From assembly GCA_016205905.1 (NCBI GenBank), contig JACQSP010000149.1:1-5022 (forward strand): 5,022 nucleotides of DNA. The letters are read 5' to 3'. This stretch comes from Candidatus Woesearchaeota archaeon. Its GTDB lineage: Archaea; Nanobdellota; Nanobdellia; Woesearchaeales; DSVV01. Below are positions 1 through 4,648 of this stretch, one piece after another. The notes beneath the pieces are model-generated. The model had not been told where the DNA came from, ran no database searches, and saw only the letters and a program-made list of their open reading frames with translations. The stretch's first letter is position 1. Each line of letters begins with the position of its first letter. The position numbers and the translations under genes were made by a program.

Positions 1-9
1 AATAATTAT

Positions 10-15
10 AAAAAA
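10..15 (-). terminator. U-run terminator candidate after the DUF5652-like gene
   Basis: Read on the minus strand, a run of six T lies about 15 nt after the stop codon of the small membrane-protein gene, in a very AT-rich tail. Archaeal RNA polymerase commonly terminates at such T-runs without a hairpin, and none is evident here. The surroundings are so AT-rich that a chance run is quite possible. Confidence 0.3.
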
Positions 16-30
16 TTAAATTAAAATATC

Positions 31-249
31 TTACTTCTTCTTACAGCAATTCTGGAAAAACAGCAGATATATTATCGGCAGAATTCCGACGCTGTTAATC
101 ACAAGAATTGCTATGAACCACACCAATTGGTTGTTTCTCGCAGATTTCCATAATCCAATGCCTTTCCATACTGCTTCCCAGATAATCAAGGGAATCAGCA
201 AAAGTAACATTGTGGTTGTAATTTGCCCTAATAATAATTCCATTACCAT
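31..249 (-). CDS. Small two-helix membrane protein, DUF5652-like
   Basis: This encodes a short hydrophobic protein with no known reaction. Numbered from the longer start (264), it has one membrane segment at about residues 11-29, a cationic/aromatic linker (VWKGIGLWKSARNNQLVWF), a second membrane segment at about 47-69, and a Cys-Cys-Lys-rich C-terminus. The pattern of a Trp/Lys linker, LWK.AR, WF and a following V-N-..-GILPI-YL helix is what I recall for DUF5652, small proteins widespread in DPANN archaea and candidate-phyla bacteria; that assignment is from memory. Two starts are possible. The ATG at 264 gives 77 residues. The ATG at 249 gives 72 and is preceded at 7 nt by GAGGTG, a good match to the archaeal 16S anti-Shine-Dalgarno, so I prefer 249. 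The gene is divergent from nadA, and nothing in its context indicates a job. Confidence 0.72.
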   Translation of the reverse strand: MVMELLLGQITTTMLLLLIPLIIWEAVWKGIGLWKSARNNQLVWFIAILVINSVGILPIIYLLFFQNCCKKK

Positions 250-296
250 ATAATTCCACCTCATTTATTTATTGAATATCTTAATTTATCTGTTAC

Positions 297-306
297 TTAA
301 TATATT
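297..306 (-). promoter_or_regulatory. TATA-like box for the DUF5652-like gene
   Basis: On the minus strand this reads AATATATTAA. It would place a transcription start near 275-278, leaving a short leader that carries the GAGGTG ribosome site before the ATG at 249. The region is AT-rich, so other TATA-like matches exist nearby. Confidence 0.28.
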
Positions 307-321
307 GATTTATATTTTTTC

Positions 322-353
322 TGGATTATTGGTATTTAAGGAATCTTAATCCA
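322..353. promoter_or_regulatory. 7-bp inverted repeat in the nadA promoter, possible operator
   Basis: TGGATTA (322-328) and TAATCCA (347-353) are perfect inverted copies separated by 18 nt, ending about 7 nt ahead of the nadA TATA-like box. A repressor bound here could control nadA or the divergent gene. No regulator family is recognised. An arm this short in AT-rich DNA could arise by chance. Confidence 0.25.
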
Positions 354-356
354 TTA

Positions 357-368
357 TTTTTTTAAATA
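357..368 (+). promoter_or_regulatory. TATA-like box of nadA
   Basis: A T-run followed by TTTAAATA (361-368) is centred about 26 nt upstream of the nadA ATG at 391. That is the usual archaeal distance from TATA box to transcription start, so the nadA mRNA would be leaderless or nearly so. This agrees with the absence of a Shine-Dalgarno motif before this ATG. Confidence 0.42.
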
Positions 369-390
369 AGAACAAAATCTACTGCTTAAT

Positions 391-1389
391 ATGCCTACAA
401 AACATAATATCCTCACAGAACATCAAAAACCACAAACACAATCACAAGCACAGTTAATTAGTAAAATAAACAATCTTAAAAAAGAGAAAAACGCAGTTAT
501 TCTCGTACATAACTATCAGCGCCCAGAGATTTACGAAGTAGCTGATTATATCGGTGATTCTTTAGGCCTTAGCAAAGAAGCATCAAAAACCAAAGCAAAT
601 ATTATTCTGTTCTGCGGCGTTGATTTCATGGCAGAAACAGCCAAAATCCTAAATCCTGCAAAGAAAGTTTTGCTTTCTGTAAAAGATGCAAGCTGTCCAA
701 TGGCTGCAATGGCAGATGTAAAAGAAGTCATTGAGATGAAAAATGATATTAAAAAGAAAAATCCTAAATCTCCTGATGCTTTAGTAGTTTCTTATGTAAA
801 CACTTCAGCAGATGTAAAGGCAGTAAGTGACATTTGCTGTACAAGCGCAAACGCTGTAAAGGTTGTTGAATCTCTGCCAAAAGACAGAAAAATCATATTT
901 GTGCCAGATAGAAATCTTGGTGATTATATTAAAAAAGTAACAGGCAGAGATATTATTCTTTGGCCGGGTTTCTGTCATTCACATCATTTTATAAAAGAAG
1001 CGCAGGTTATTCGCGCAAAAGAAACACATACTAACGCAAAGGTTATTGCGCATCCTGAATGCAAGCCGAATGTTTTAAGGCATGCAGACGAAGTTTGCTC
1101 GACAGAAGGAATGATTAAATATGCAAAAGAGAGCAATGCAAAAGAATTTATTGTGCTTACAGAACAGGGAATGGTAAACAGATTAAAACGAGACCTGCCA
1201 AACAAAGAGTTTTATACTCCTGACTTTGAGAAAGACGAGCATTTTGCAGGCTATTGCTATAATATGAAAAAAACAACACTGGAAAAAGTTTATGAAACCC
1301 TGCTTAATGAGTCAAATGAGATTATCGTGCCAGAAGAAATAAGAATAAACGCAAAGAAAGCGATAGACAGAATGCTGGAGATAAAATAA
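391..1389 (+). CDS. nadA: Quinolinate synthase A (NadA)
   Basis: NadA condenses iminoaspartate with dihydroxyacetone phosphate to give quinolinate, the second step of de novo NAD synthesis, using a [4Fe-4S] cluster. The 332-residue length is normal for the family. Visible motifs: HNYQ at 40-43, GDSL at 55-58, FCGVDFMAETAKILNP at 74-89, SYVNTSA at 134-140, CTSANA at 150-155, HPEC at 221-224 and STEGM at 237-241. Three cysteines fit the cluster ligands by position: Cys102 in ASCPMA, Cys195 in WPGFCHSH and Cys290 in AGYCYNMK. His198, His221, Glu223, Ser237 and Thr238 match substrate-contacting positions known in characterised NadA enzymes. The first ~20 residues are a Gln/Thr/His-rich extension before the conserved fold, so a slightly later non-ATG start is conceivable, but this is the only ATG available. 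nadX follows on the same strand and would supply the unstable iminoaspartate. Confidence 0.96.
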   Translation: MPTKHNILTEHQKPQTQSQAQLISKINNLKKEKNAVILVHNYQRPEIYEVADYIGDSLGLSKEASKTKANIILFCGVDFMAETAKILNPAKKVLLSVKDASCPMAAMADVKEVIEMKNDIKKKNPKSPDALVVSYVNTSADVKAVSDICCTSANAVKVVESLPKDRKIIFVPDRNLGDYIKKVTGRDIILWPGFCHSHHFIKEAQVIRAKETHTNAKVIAHPECKPNVLRHADEVCSTEGMIKYAKESNAKEFIVLTEQGMVNRLKRDLPNKEFYTPDFEKDEHFAGYCYNMKKTTLEKVYETLLNESNEIIVPEEIRINAKKAIDRMLEIK

Positions 1390-1398
1390 TATGTGCTA

Positions 1399-1408
1399 GA
1401 TATAAATA
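1399..1408 (+). promoter_or_regulatory. TATA-like box abutting the nadA-nadX hairpin
   Basis: GATATAAATA lies 9 nt after the nadA stop codon and overlaps the first two bases of the hairpin's left arm. A transcription start about 26 nt downstream would fall near 1430, inside that arm. A nadX transcript starting there would lose most of the left arm and so avoid the hairpin, whereas a read-through nadA-nadX mRNA would contain it whole. This is an inference from spacing only. Confidence 0.33.
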
Positions 1409-1487
1409 GGTGCTGGGTGCTAGGTGCTGGGTGCTAGTTACGATGAATTATCGCTACTAACACCTAGCACCCAGGACCTAGCACCTA
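1407..1487. repeat. Hairpin with arms made of 7-bp tandem repeats, nadA-nadX spacer
   Basis: The left arm (1407-1438) is four tandem heptads alternating TAGGTGC and TGGGTGC, then TAGT. The right arm (1456-1487) is the reverse complement of similar heptads. The two 32-nt arms agree at 27 positions, with two of the five differences being G-T wobbles on the plus strand. The loop (1439-1455) has its own CGAT/ATCG stem around GAATT. The repeat fills nearly all of the space between nadA and nadX. It contains a GTG (1424) in frame with nadX, but reading it would translate the repeat. No T-run follows, so it is not a standard terminator. It may affect mRNA stability or read-through, or it may be a selfish or replication-slippage product. 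Confidence 0.88.
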
Positions 1488-1495
1488 ATATTAAA

Positions 1496-2293
1496 ATGAA
1501 CATAGGAATAATCGGCTGCGGAACAATCGGGAGCGAATTAGCCAAATCTATTGAAAAATTTAAAGATGTAAGTATAGTTGCGCTTTGTGATGTCGACGAA
1601 GAAAAAGCAAAAAGACTTCTTATTCAATTAAGCACAAAACCACAAATAGTTGGCATTGATAGGCTTATTGAAATATCAGAATTAGTAATTGAATCAGCAT
1701 CAAAACATATTGTAAAAGAAGTTGCTGAAAAAACATTTTACAAAGGCAAAGATTTAATGATTATGAGTGTCGGCGGCATTATCAGCAATGAACACCTGCT
1801 AAAATTAGCAGAAGAAAAAAACTGTAATCTTTACATTCCATCAGGCGCAATCTGCGGTATTGACGGCGTAAACTCAGCGTCAATAGGAAAAATTAATTCT
1901 GTCACATTGACGACAACAAAACCGCCAAAAGCGCTGGAAGGCGCGCCGTATATCGTGAAAAATAACCTGAATTTAAACACAATCACAAAGAAAACAATCA
2001 TCTTCGAAGGCAGCGCATTAGAAGCAGTTGATGCTTTTCCTGCAAACATAAATGTTGCAGCGTCTTTAAGCATCGCAGGAATCGGCGCAGAAAAAACAAA
2101 GGTAAAAATTGTTGCGGATCCGAACTCAAGCAAAAATATGCACGAGATTGTCGTCGAGGGTGATTTTGGAAAACTAACAACTGTAACAGAAAATTTACCA
2201 AGCCCAAACAATCCAAAAACAAGTTATCTCGCTGTTTTAAGCGCAATCTCAATGGTGAAGAAGATTGTTGGGAATGTTAAGGTTGGGAATTAG
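1496..2293 (+). CDS. nadX: L-aspartate dehydrogenase (NadX)
   Basis: NadX oxidises L-aspartate to iminoaspartate with NAD(P), replacing the oxidase NadB and feeding NadA. With the ATG at 1496 it has 265 residues, normal for the family, and begins directly with the Rossmann strand and GCGTIG dinucleotide loop (residues 7-12). Further family motifs: PSGAICGIDG (115-124), TTTKPPKALEGAPY (139-152), FEGSALEAVDAFPANINVAA (170-189), ADPNSSKNMHEI (207-218) and NLPSPNNPKTSYLA (233-246). His216 in NMHEI is the likely catalytic histidine by family analogy. The frame is open upstream to a GTG at 1424, but those 24 extra codons are the hairpin repeat and precede the natural N-terminus, so I reject that start. 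No Shine-Dalgarno is seen. The last codons carry a small duplication, giving VGNVKVGN. The gene lies 106 nt after nadA, probably co-transcribed with it, with a possible extra promoter at 1399-1408. Confidence 0.94.
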   Translation: MNIGIIGCGTIGSELAKSIEKFKDVSIVALCDVDEEKAKRLLIQLSTKPQIVGIDRLIEISELVIESASKHIVKEVAEKTFYKGKDLMIMSVGGIISNEHLLKLAEEKNCNLYIPSGAICGIDGVNSASIGKINSVTLTTTKPPKALEGAPYIVKNNLNLNTITKKTIIFEGSALEAVDAFPANINVAASLSIAGIGAEKTKVKIVADPNSSKNMHEIVVEGDFGKLTTVTENLPSPNNPKTSYLAVLSAISMVKKIVGNVKVGN

Positions 2294-2339
2294 AAAGAAA
2301 TAACTTCTACATAAAAAGCACAATAAGTATTATCTTTCT
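2294..2339. terminator. Convergent intergenic spacer with weak T-runs
   Basis: nadX and the YrdC gene converge on this 46-nt spacer. On the minus strand it has GCTTTTTATG (five T, 2313-2317), a modest candidate for ending the YrdC transcript. On the plus strand only mixed pyrimidines (ATCTTTCTCT) follow nadX. No strong hairpin is seen. Confidence 0.3.
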
Positions 2340-2927
2340 CTATCGCTTCACAATCGCCTCCCCGCTCACCAAATCAATAACCTGAGATGGTGTTCCTTTT
2401 ATCTCGCCGACATCTATCGCGAAATCAACCTTGTTTCTAATTTCAGCAGGAAGACGGCTTATATTCGTAAGAAAACTTTCGCCATGCCTGTTCACAGATG
2501 TTGTAATAACAGGAATATCTAATTCTTTCACAATGTCAGAAATCCAATGATTTGATATTCTAACACCTAAACTATGCTCTTTAAACTCTTTGCCTTTTTC
2601 AGGGCTTACGTTAGAAGCAACACACTCCCCGTGCTTTAATGCAAAAATTAATGTCAATCTTCCTGGCAATTTTTTTAAATAGTCATGTCCTTTGCCAAAC
2701 ACTTCGCAGTTTTCCTCGATCCATTCTTTGTTTGGAGCAATGACAGAGAATGGAGCATCATATCTTTCTTTTATCTTCCTTATTTTTGCAACAGAAGTTT
2801 CATTTGTTGCGTCACAGCCAATGCCATAAATAGTGTCAGTTGGATAAATAAATACAGCGCCGTCTAATATTTTTTTAAGATATTCTTGTTTGTGCACAAA
2901 AAATTCTTCTTTTGTTAAAATTTTCAT
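2340..2927 (-). CDS. YrdC/TsaC-type threonylcarbamoyl-AMP synthase
   Basis: This family makes threonylcarbamoyl-AMP from threonine, bicarbonate and ATP, the first step of the universal t6A modification at position 37 of ANN-decoding tRNAs; in archaea the KEOPS complex then transfers the group. The 195 residues cover a single YrdC domain without the C-terminal Sua5 domain. Visible motifs: YPTDTIYGIGCDA (28-40), the KxR nucleotide/substrate pair as Lys53-Glu-Arg55, LPGRLTLI (87-94), GVRISNH (121-127), the SxN motif as Ser144-Val-Asn146 (family norm S-A-N) and GTPSQVIDL (178-186). The PGR in place of the common PGP, and TSVN in place of PSAN, are mild departures, so a YciO-like paralogue is an alternative. 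It is convergent with nadX and on the same strand as cdc6, 459 nt beyond that gene's end, so it probably has its own promoter. The ATG at 2927 begins the fold with a normal short lead. Confidence 0.88.
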   Translation of the reverse strand: MKILTKEEFFVHKQEYLKKILDGAVFIYPTDTIYGIGCDATNETSVAKIRKIKERYDAPFSVIAPNKEWIEENCEVFGKGHDYLKKLPGRLTLIFALKHGECVASNVSPEKGKEFKEHSLGVRISNHWISDIVKELDIPVITTSVNRHGESFLTNISRLPAEIRNKVDFAIDVGEIKGTPSQVIDLVSGEAIVKR

Positions 2928-2952
2928 GGTATCATCGCGTGTTTAAACCAAT

Positions 2953-2962
2953 TAGTTTATTC
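2953..2962 (-). promoter_or_regulatory. Weak TATA-like box for the YrdC gene
   Basis: On the minus strand this reads AGAATAAACT, centred roughly 28-30 nt before the ATG at 2927, which would give a transcript with little or no leader. The match to a TATA consensus is poor and rests mainly on spacing. It sits just outside the left arm of the nested inverted repeat. Confidence 0.22.
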
Positions 2963-3038
2963 TTGAATTCGTATTTGTTTAGCTGAATTTCTGTTTTCCG
3001 CTCTTAACACGTACTAAGGCGAAGCCACCCGTCTCATG

Positions 3039-3045
3039 AAAAAAA
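3039..3045 (-). terminator. T7 tract after the heptad hairpin, candidate cdc6 transcript end
   Basis: Read on the minus strand, a run of seven T follows the heptad stem (3118 down to 3055) by 9 nt, and a second seven-T run (3096-3090) sits in its loop. These are the best T-runs downstream of cdc6 on its own strand. If used, the cdc6 mRNA would carry the four-hairpin array in its 3' untranslated region. Confidence 0.38.
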
Positions 3046-3048
3046 CTG

Positions 3049-3118
3049 TTTGTCGTAAGTCGTTTGTCGTTAGTCGTAAACAAAAAACGAAAAAAACATC
3101 TGACGACATACGACTTAC
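3049..3118. repeat. Second 7-bp-repeat hairpin (TWWGTCG units)
   Basis: Four tandem heptads, TTTGTCG, TAAGTCG, TTTGTCG and TTAGTCG, fill 3049-3076. The segment 3055-3073 pairs with 3100-3118 over 19 positions, with one T-T mismatch and one G-T wobble. The loop (3074-3099) is A-rich. The build matches the nadA-nadX hairpin (four units of 7 bp, a 14-bp alternating sub-pattern, an inverted arm), although the unit sequence is unrelated. It lies at the core of the nested block. Function unknown. Confidence 0.85.
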
Positions 3119-3195
3119 CTGTTTTTATCCTAGTGAAATGGTGGTTTCACCCTATAACTAAACAAATACTAATTTATCAATCTACAATCATGAAT

Positions 3196-3376
3196 TATAG
3201 TAAGTGACGTAAATTTTTATACAAATCGTGTCACTTACTATAGCGGTGGACTTTAATATCAGTATATATTTAGTTAAAGTCCACGAATATAGTCACGGAA
3301 CTACTTATCTACTATTGATGTCCATGACTATATATTTGTCGGACATAACTATTTGTATAAGTATTTATGTCCGACA
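3196..3376. repeat. Array of four adjacent hairpins in alternating orientation
   Basis: Hairpin 1 is 3196-3208/3230-3242 (13 bp perfect, 21-nt loop). Hairpin 2 is 3246-3256/3274-3284 (11 bp perfect, 17-nt loop). Hairpin 3 is 3287-3299/3321-3333 (13 bp with one C/A mismatch that is a G-U pair on the minus strand, 21-nt loop). Hairpin 4 is 3337-3348/3365-3376 (12 bp perfect, 16-nt loop). Spacers are 3, 2 and 3 nt. Hairpins 1 to 3 and 2 to 4 are both offset by exactly 91 nt. Stem sequences differ, but the loops resemble one another once hairpins 2 and 4 are reverse-complemented. The array starts 10 nt after the cdc6 stop, so it would form the cdc6 3' untranslated region, or act as DNA next to an initiator gene. 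It matches no element I can name. Constant repeats, as in CRISPR, are absent. Confidence 0.92.
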
Positions 3377-3386
3377 TTATAGCAAA

Positions 3387-4490
3387 CTAAAAATCAGTCA
3401 GCTTCTTTGTGCTGTCTGCACTTTTAGTATTGCCGTTTGCGCTTAAATATGTCACGATAGATGTGCTTCCCTCATCACCACCAGTTACTGTTTTAATGGA
3501 AACAAATTTTCCTCTCTCTAAATCTTCAATTCTCCTCTTGAAAGTTTTGTAGCTCATCTTTCCGCCGTTTTCCTGGTATGATTTAAACAAATCGCCGATT
3601 TTCTTGCCAGTATTTAATTTTATAATGCTGAGAATAAATTGTTTATCCTCTTCCAAGCCCAAATCTTTTACACTCAGCTCGTCTAACTTTTCAATGGCAA
3701 GCTCAACATGTTTCTTTGAGATTTTTCTCGATGCTTCATTCTCTGCAAAATGCCCTGAAATATTCATCAGGTGCAGCCCTGCCCTTATATCTTTCAGCTG
3801 AAATGTTTTCTCAACAATAATATTAAATGCATCATTGTCCCATACATTGTAAAATGCGTGCTCTTTTCTCTGCTCAAGAATACCTTTTGTTTCCTGCTGA
3901 TTGTATGTCCTGAAATCAAGAAGCTGCGGGTTTAACCGCGATTTTATTCTCGGATCAAGCTGTATAAGCCATTCTTTATAATTTGAAATTAATAAAATGC
4001 TTTTCCTGTAAATCTGCTCAAGAAAAGTATACAGAAAATCATAATCTTCTGCTTTATCAATCTCATCAAATACAAACACAACGCTGCTTTTATTTAACCT
4101 TGCAATTGCAATTTTTAAAAGCTCTTCTGTTTTTTTGTTCTGAGTAAAAGTATAATCTATTTGCTCGCAGATGTCTATCACTATCTTGTATGTTGTATTT
4201 TTCTGCCAGCAGTTAATATACAAGGGAATAATTTCAGCTTCAGATGTTTCTGCTTCATTAAGTTCCTGTAAAACCTGTTTCACGGCAATTGTTTTTCCAA
4301 TGCCCGGTCTGCCATGGATTAATAAGCTATAGCCATCTCTATTTTGAAACAATGGCTTGATGCAGTTAGCCATCTGTCTTTGCTCAACATCCCTGTACAT
4401 TAAAGGTTTTGGATGAAAATCAAAGCTTAATGCCACCTCGTTTTTAAATAAAGTTTCAGTATCTTTTAACATATTTTCAAATAATCCCAT
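3387..4490 (-). CDS. cdc6: Orc1/Cdc6 replication initiator ATPase
   Basis: This AAA+ protein binds replication origins and loads the MCM helicase in archaea. The 367 residues fit the family. In order: an N-terminal segment beginning MGLFENMLKD and containing LFKNEVALSFDF, which precedes the fold in many archaeal Cdc6 proteins; Walker A GRPGIGKT (60-67); Walker B VVFVFDEID (137-145); sensor 1 LLISN (166-170); a likely arginine finger in DPRIKSRL (179-186); sensor 2 DIRAGLHLM (234-242, Arg236); then a C-terminal winged-helix region at about 280-350 with KMSYKTFKRRIEDLERGKFV as its probable recognition part. All catalytic motifs are intact, so it should be active. The start at 4490 agrees with the family N-terminus. 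A partial copy of the first 20 nt lies 47 nt upstream and forms a small upstream ORF. The hairpin array begins 10 nt after the stop codon. Confidence 0.95.
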   Translation of the reverse strand: MGLFENMLKDTETLFKNEVALSFDFHPKPLMYRDVEQRQMANCIKPLFQNRDGYSLLIHGRPGIGKTIAVKQVLQELNEAETSEAEIIPLYINCWQKNTTYKIVIDICEQIDYTFTQNKKTEELLKIAIARLNKSSVVFVFDEIDKAEDYDFLYTFLEQIYRKSILLISNYKEWLIQLDPRIKSRLNPQLLDFRTYNQQETKGILEQRKEHAFYNVWDNDAFNIIVEKTFQLKDIRAGLHLMNISGHFAENEASRKISKKHVELAIEKLDELSVKDLGLEEDKQFILSIIKLNTGKKIGDLFKSYQENGGKMSYKTFKRRIEDLERGKFVSIKTVTGGDEGSTSIVTYLSANGNTKSADSTKKLTDF

Positions 4491-4537
4491 GTTTAATCAC
4501 TTTTTATTGATATAGATATATTTTCAAATAATCTCAT
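4471..4537. repeat. Direct duplication of the cdc6 start region
   Basis: The 20 nt at 4471-4490 (the first 20 nt of cdc6 on the minus strand) recur at 4518-4537 with one difference. The resemblance continues a few bases upstream of each ATG (ATTAAA before both). The offset is 47 nt, so the copies are separated by 27 nt of unrelated sequence. The result is two ATG starts in similar surroundings. Confidence 0.85.
4493..4537 (-). CDS. 14-codon upstream ORF before cdc6
   Basis: Reading minus from the duplicated ATG gives MRLFENISISIKSD and a TAA stop, only 2 nt before the cdc6 ATG (TAA-AC-ATG). The first six codons mimic the cdc6 start MGLFEN. The TATA-like box at 4562-4571 would put transcription initiation at about 4540, making this upstream ORF the nearly leaderless first reading frame, with cdc6 reached by re-initiation or coupling. 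It could also be a non-translated relic of a duplication. There is no sign of a conserved peptide function. Confidence 0.35.
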   Translation of the reverse strand: MRLFENISISIKSD

Positions 4538-4561
4538 TTTAATATGTGACAATTGACTTAG

Positions 4562-4571
4562 ATATATATTT
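4562..4571 (-). promoter_or_regulatory. TATA-like box of cdc6
   Basis: On the minus strand this reads AAATATATAT. It is centred about 26 nt ahead of position 4540, just before the duplicated ATG (4537), and about 76 nt ahead of the cdc6 ATG. The rest of the 158-nt gap between cdc6 and the DUF1523-like gene (4491-4648) is AT-rich, with no origin box or strong palindrome that I could see. Confidence 0.4.
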
Positions 4572-4648
4572 ATTATGGTTTTGAAAGACAATTAAAAGAT
4601 GAGAATAAATAAAGTATTACTTCCTTAAGTTTCATTTTGTATTAGATT

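Larger units (their letters stand above)
2964..3176. repeat. Nested inverted-repeat block, about 213 nt
   Basis: Three sets of inverted repeats lie one inside another. The outer pair contains a perfect 12-bp match, GTATTTGTTTAG (2971-2982) with CTAAACAAATAC (3158-3169), extended outward by AATT/AATT past one mismatch. The middle pair is GGCGAAGCCACC (3018-3029) with GGTGGTTTCACC (3140-3151), 10 of 12 complementary. The inner pair is the heptad hairpin. The middle arms can also fold alone: GGC-GAA-GCC (3018-3026), and GTGAAA/TTTCAC (3133-3150) around a 6-nt loop. The block could be a structured non-coding RNA, a short non-autonomous element with terminal inverted repeats, or part of a replication origin. 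No clear target duplication or known RNA family motif was recognised. Confidence 0.7.

Noticed and set aside
546..1205. Minus-strand ORFs inside nadA
   Set aside because: They are antisense to the conserved NadA cluster-binding and substrate motifs and are frame shadows.
1424..1495. GTG-initiated 24-codon N-terminal extension of nadX
   Set aside because: It translates the heptad hairpin and precedes the natural N-terminus; the ATG at 1496 starts directly at the Rossmann strand with normal family length.
1831..2252. Two minus-strand ORFs of 126 and 84 codons
   Set aside because: Both are antisense to well-conserved nadX motifs and have no protein-like features of their own.
3196..3376. CRISPR array
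   Set aside because: There is no constant repeat; each stem has a different sequence, the regularity is in structure rather than repeat identity, and no cas gene is near.
3196..3376. Integron attC sites or IS200/IS605 end hairpins
   Set aside because: No attC core sites or integrase, no Y1 transposase, and the loops are larger and more regular than those elements show.
2928..3386. tRNA or a known structured RNA (SRP, RNase P)
   Set aside because: No T-loop consensus, acceptor pairing or family-specific conserved motifs could be found on either strand.
3228..3446. 72-codon plus-strand ORF across the hairpin array
   Set aside because: It runs through three of the hairpins and into the antisense of the cdc6 3' end, shows no recognisable domain, and its composition follows the repeats.
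4491..4648. Origin recognition boxes upstream of cdc6
   Set aside because: This gap has AT-rich sequence, a TATA-like box and the start duplication, but nothing resembling the ORB core with its G-run.
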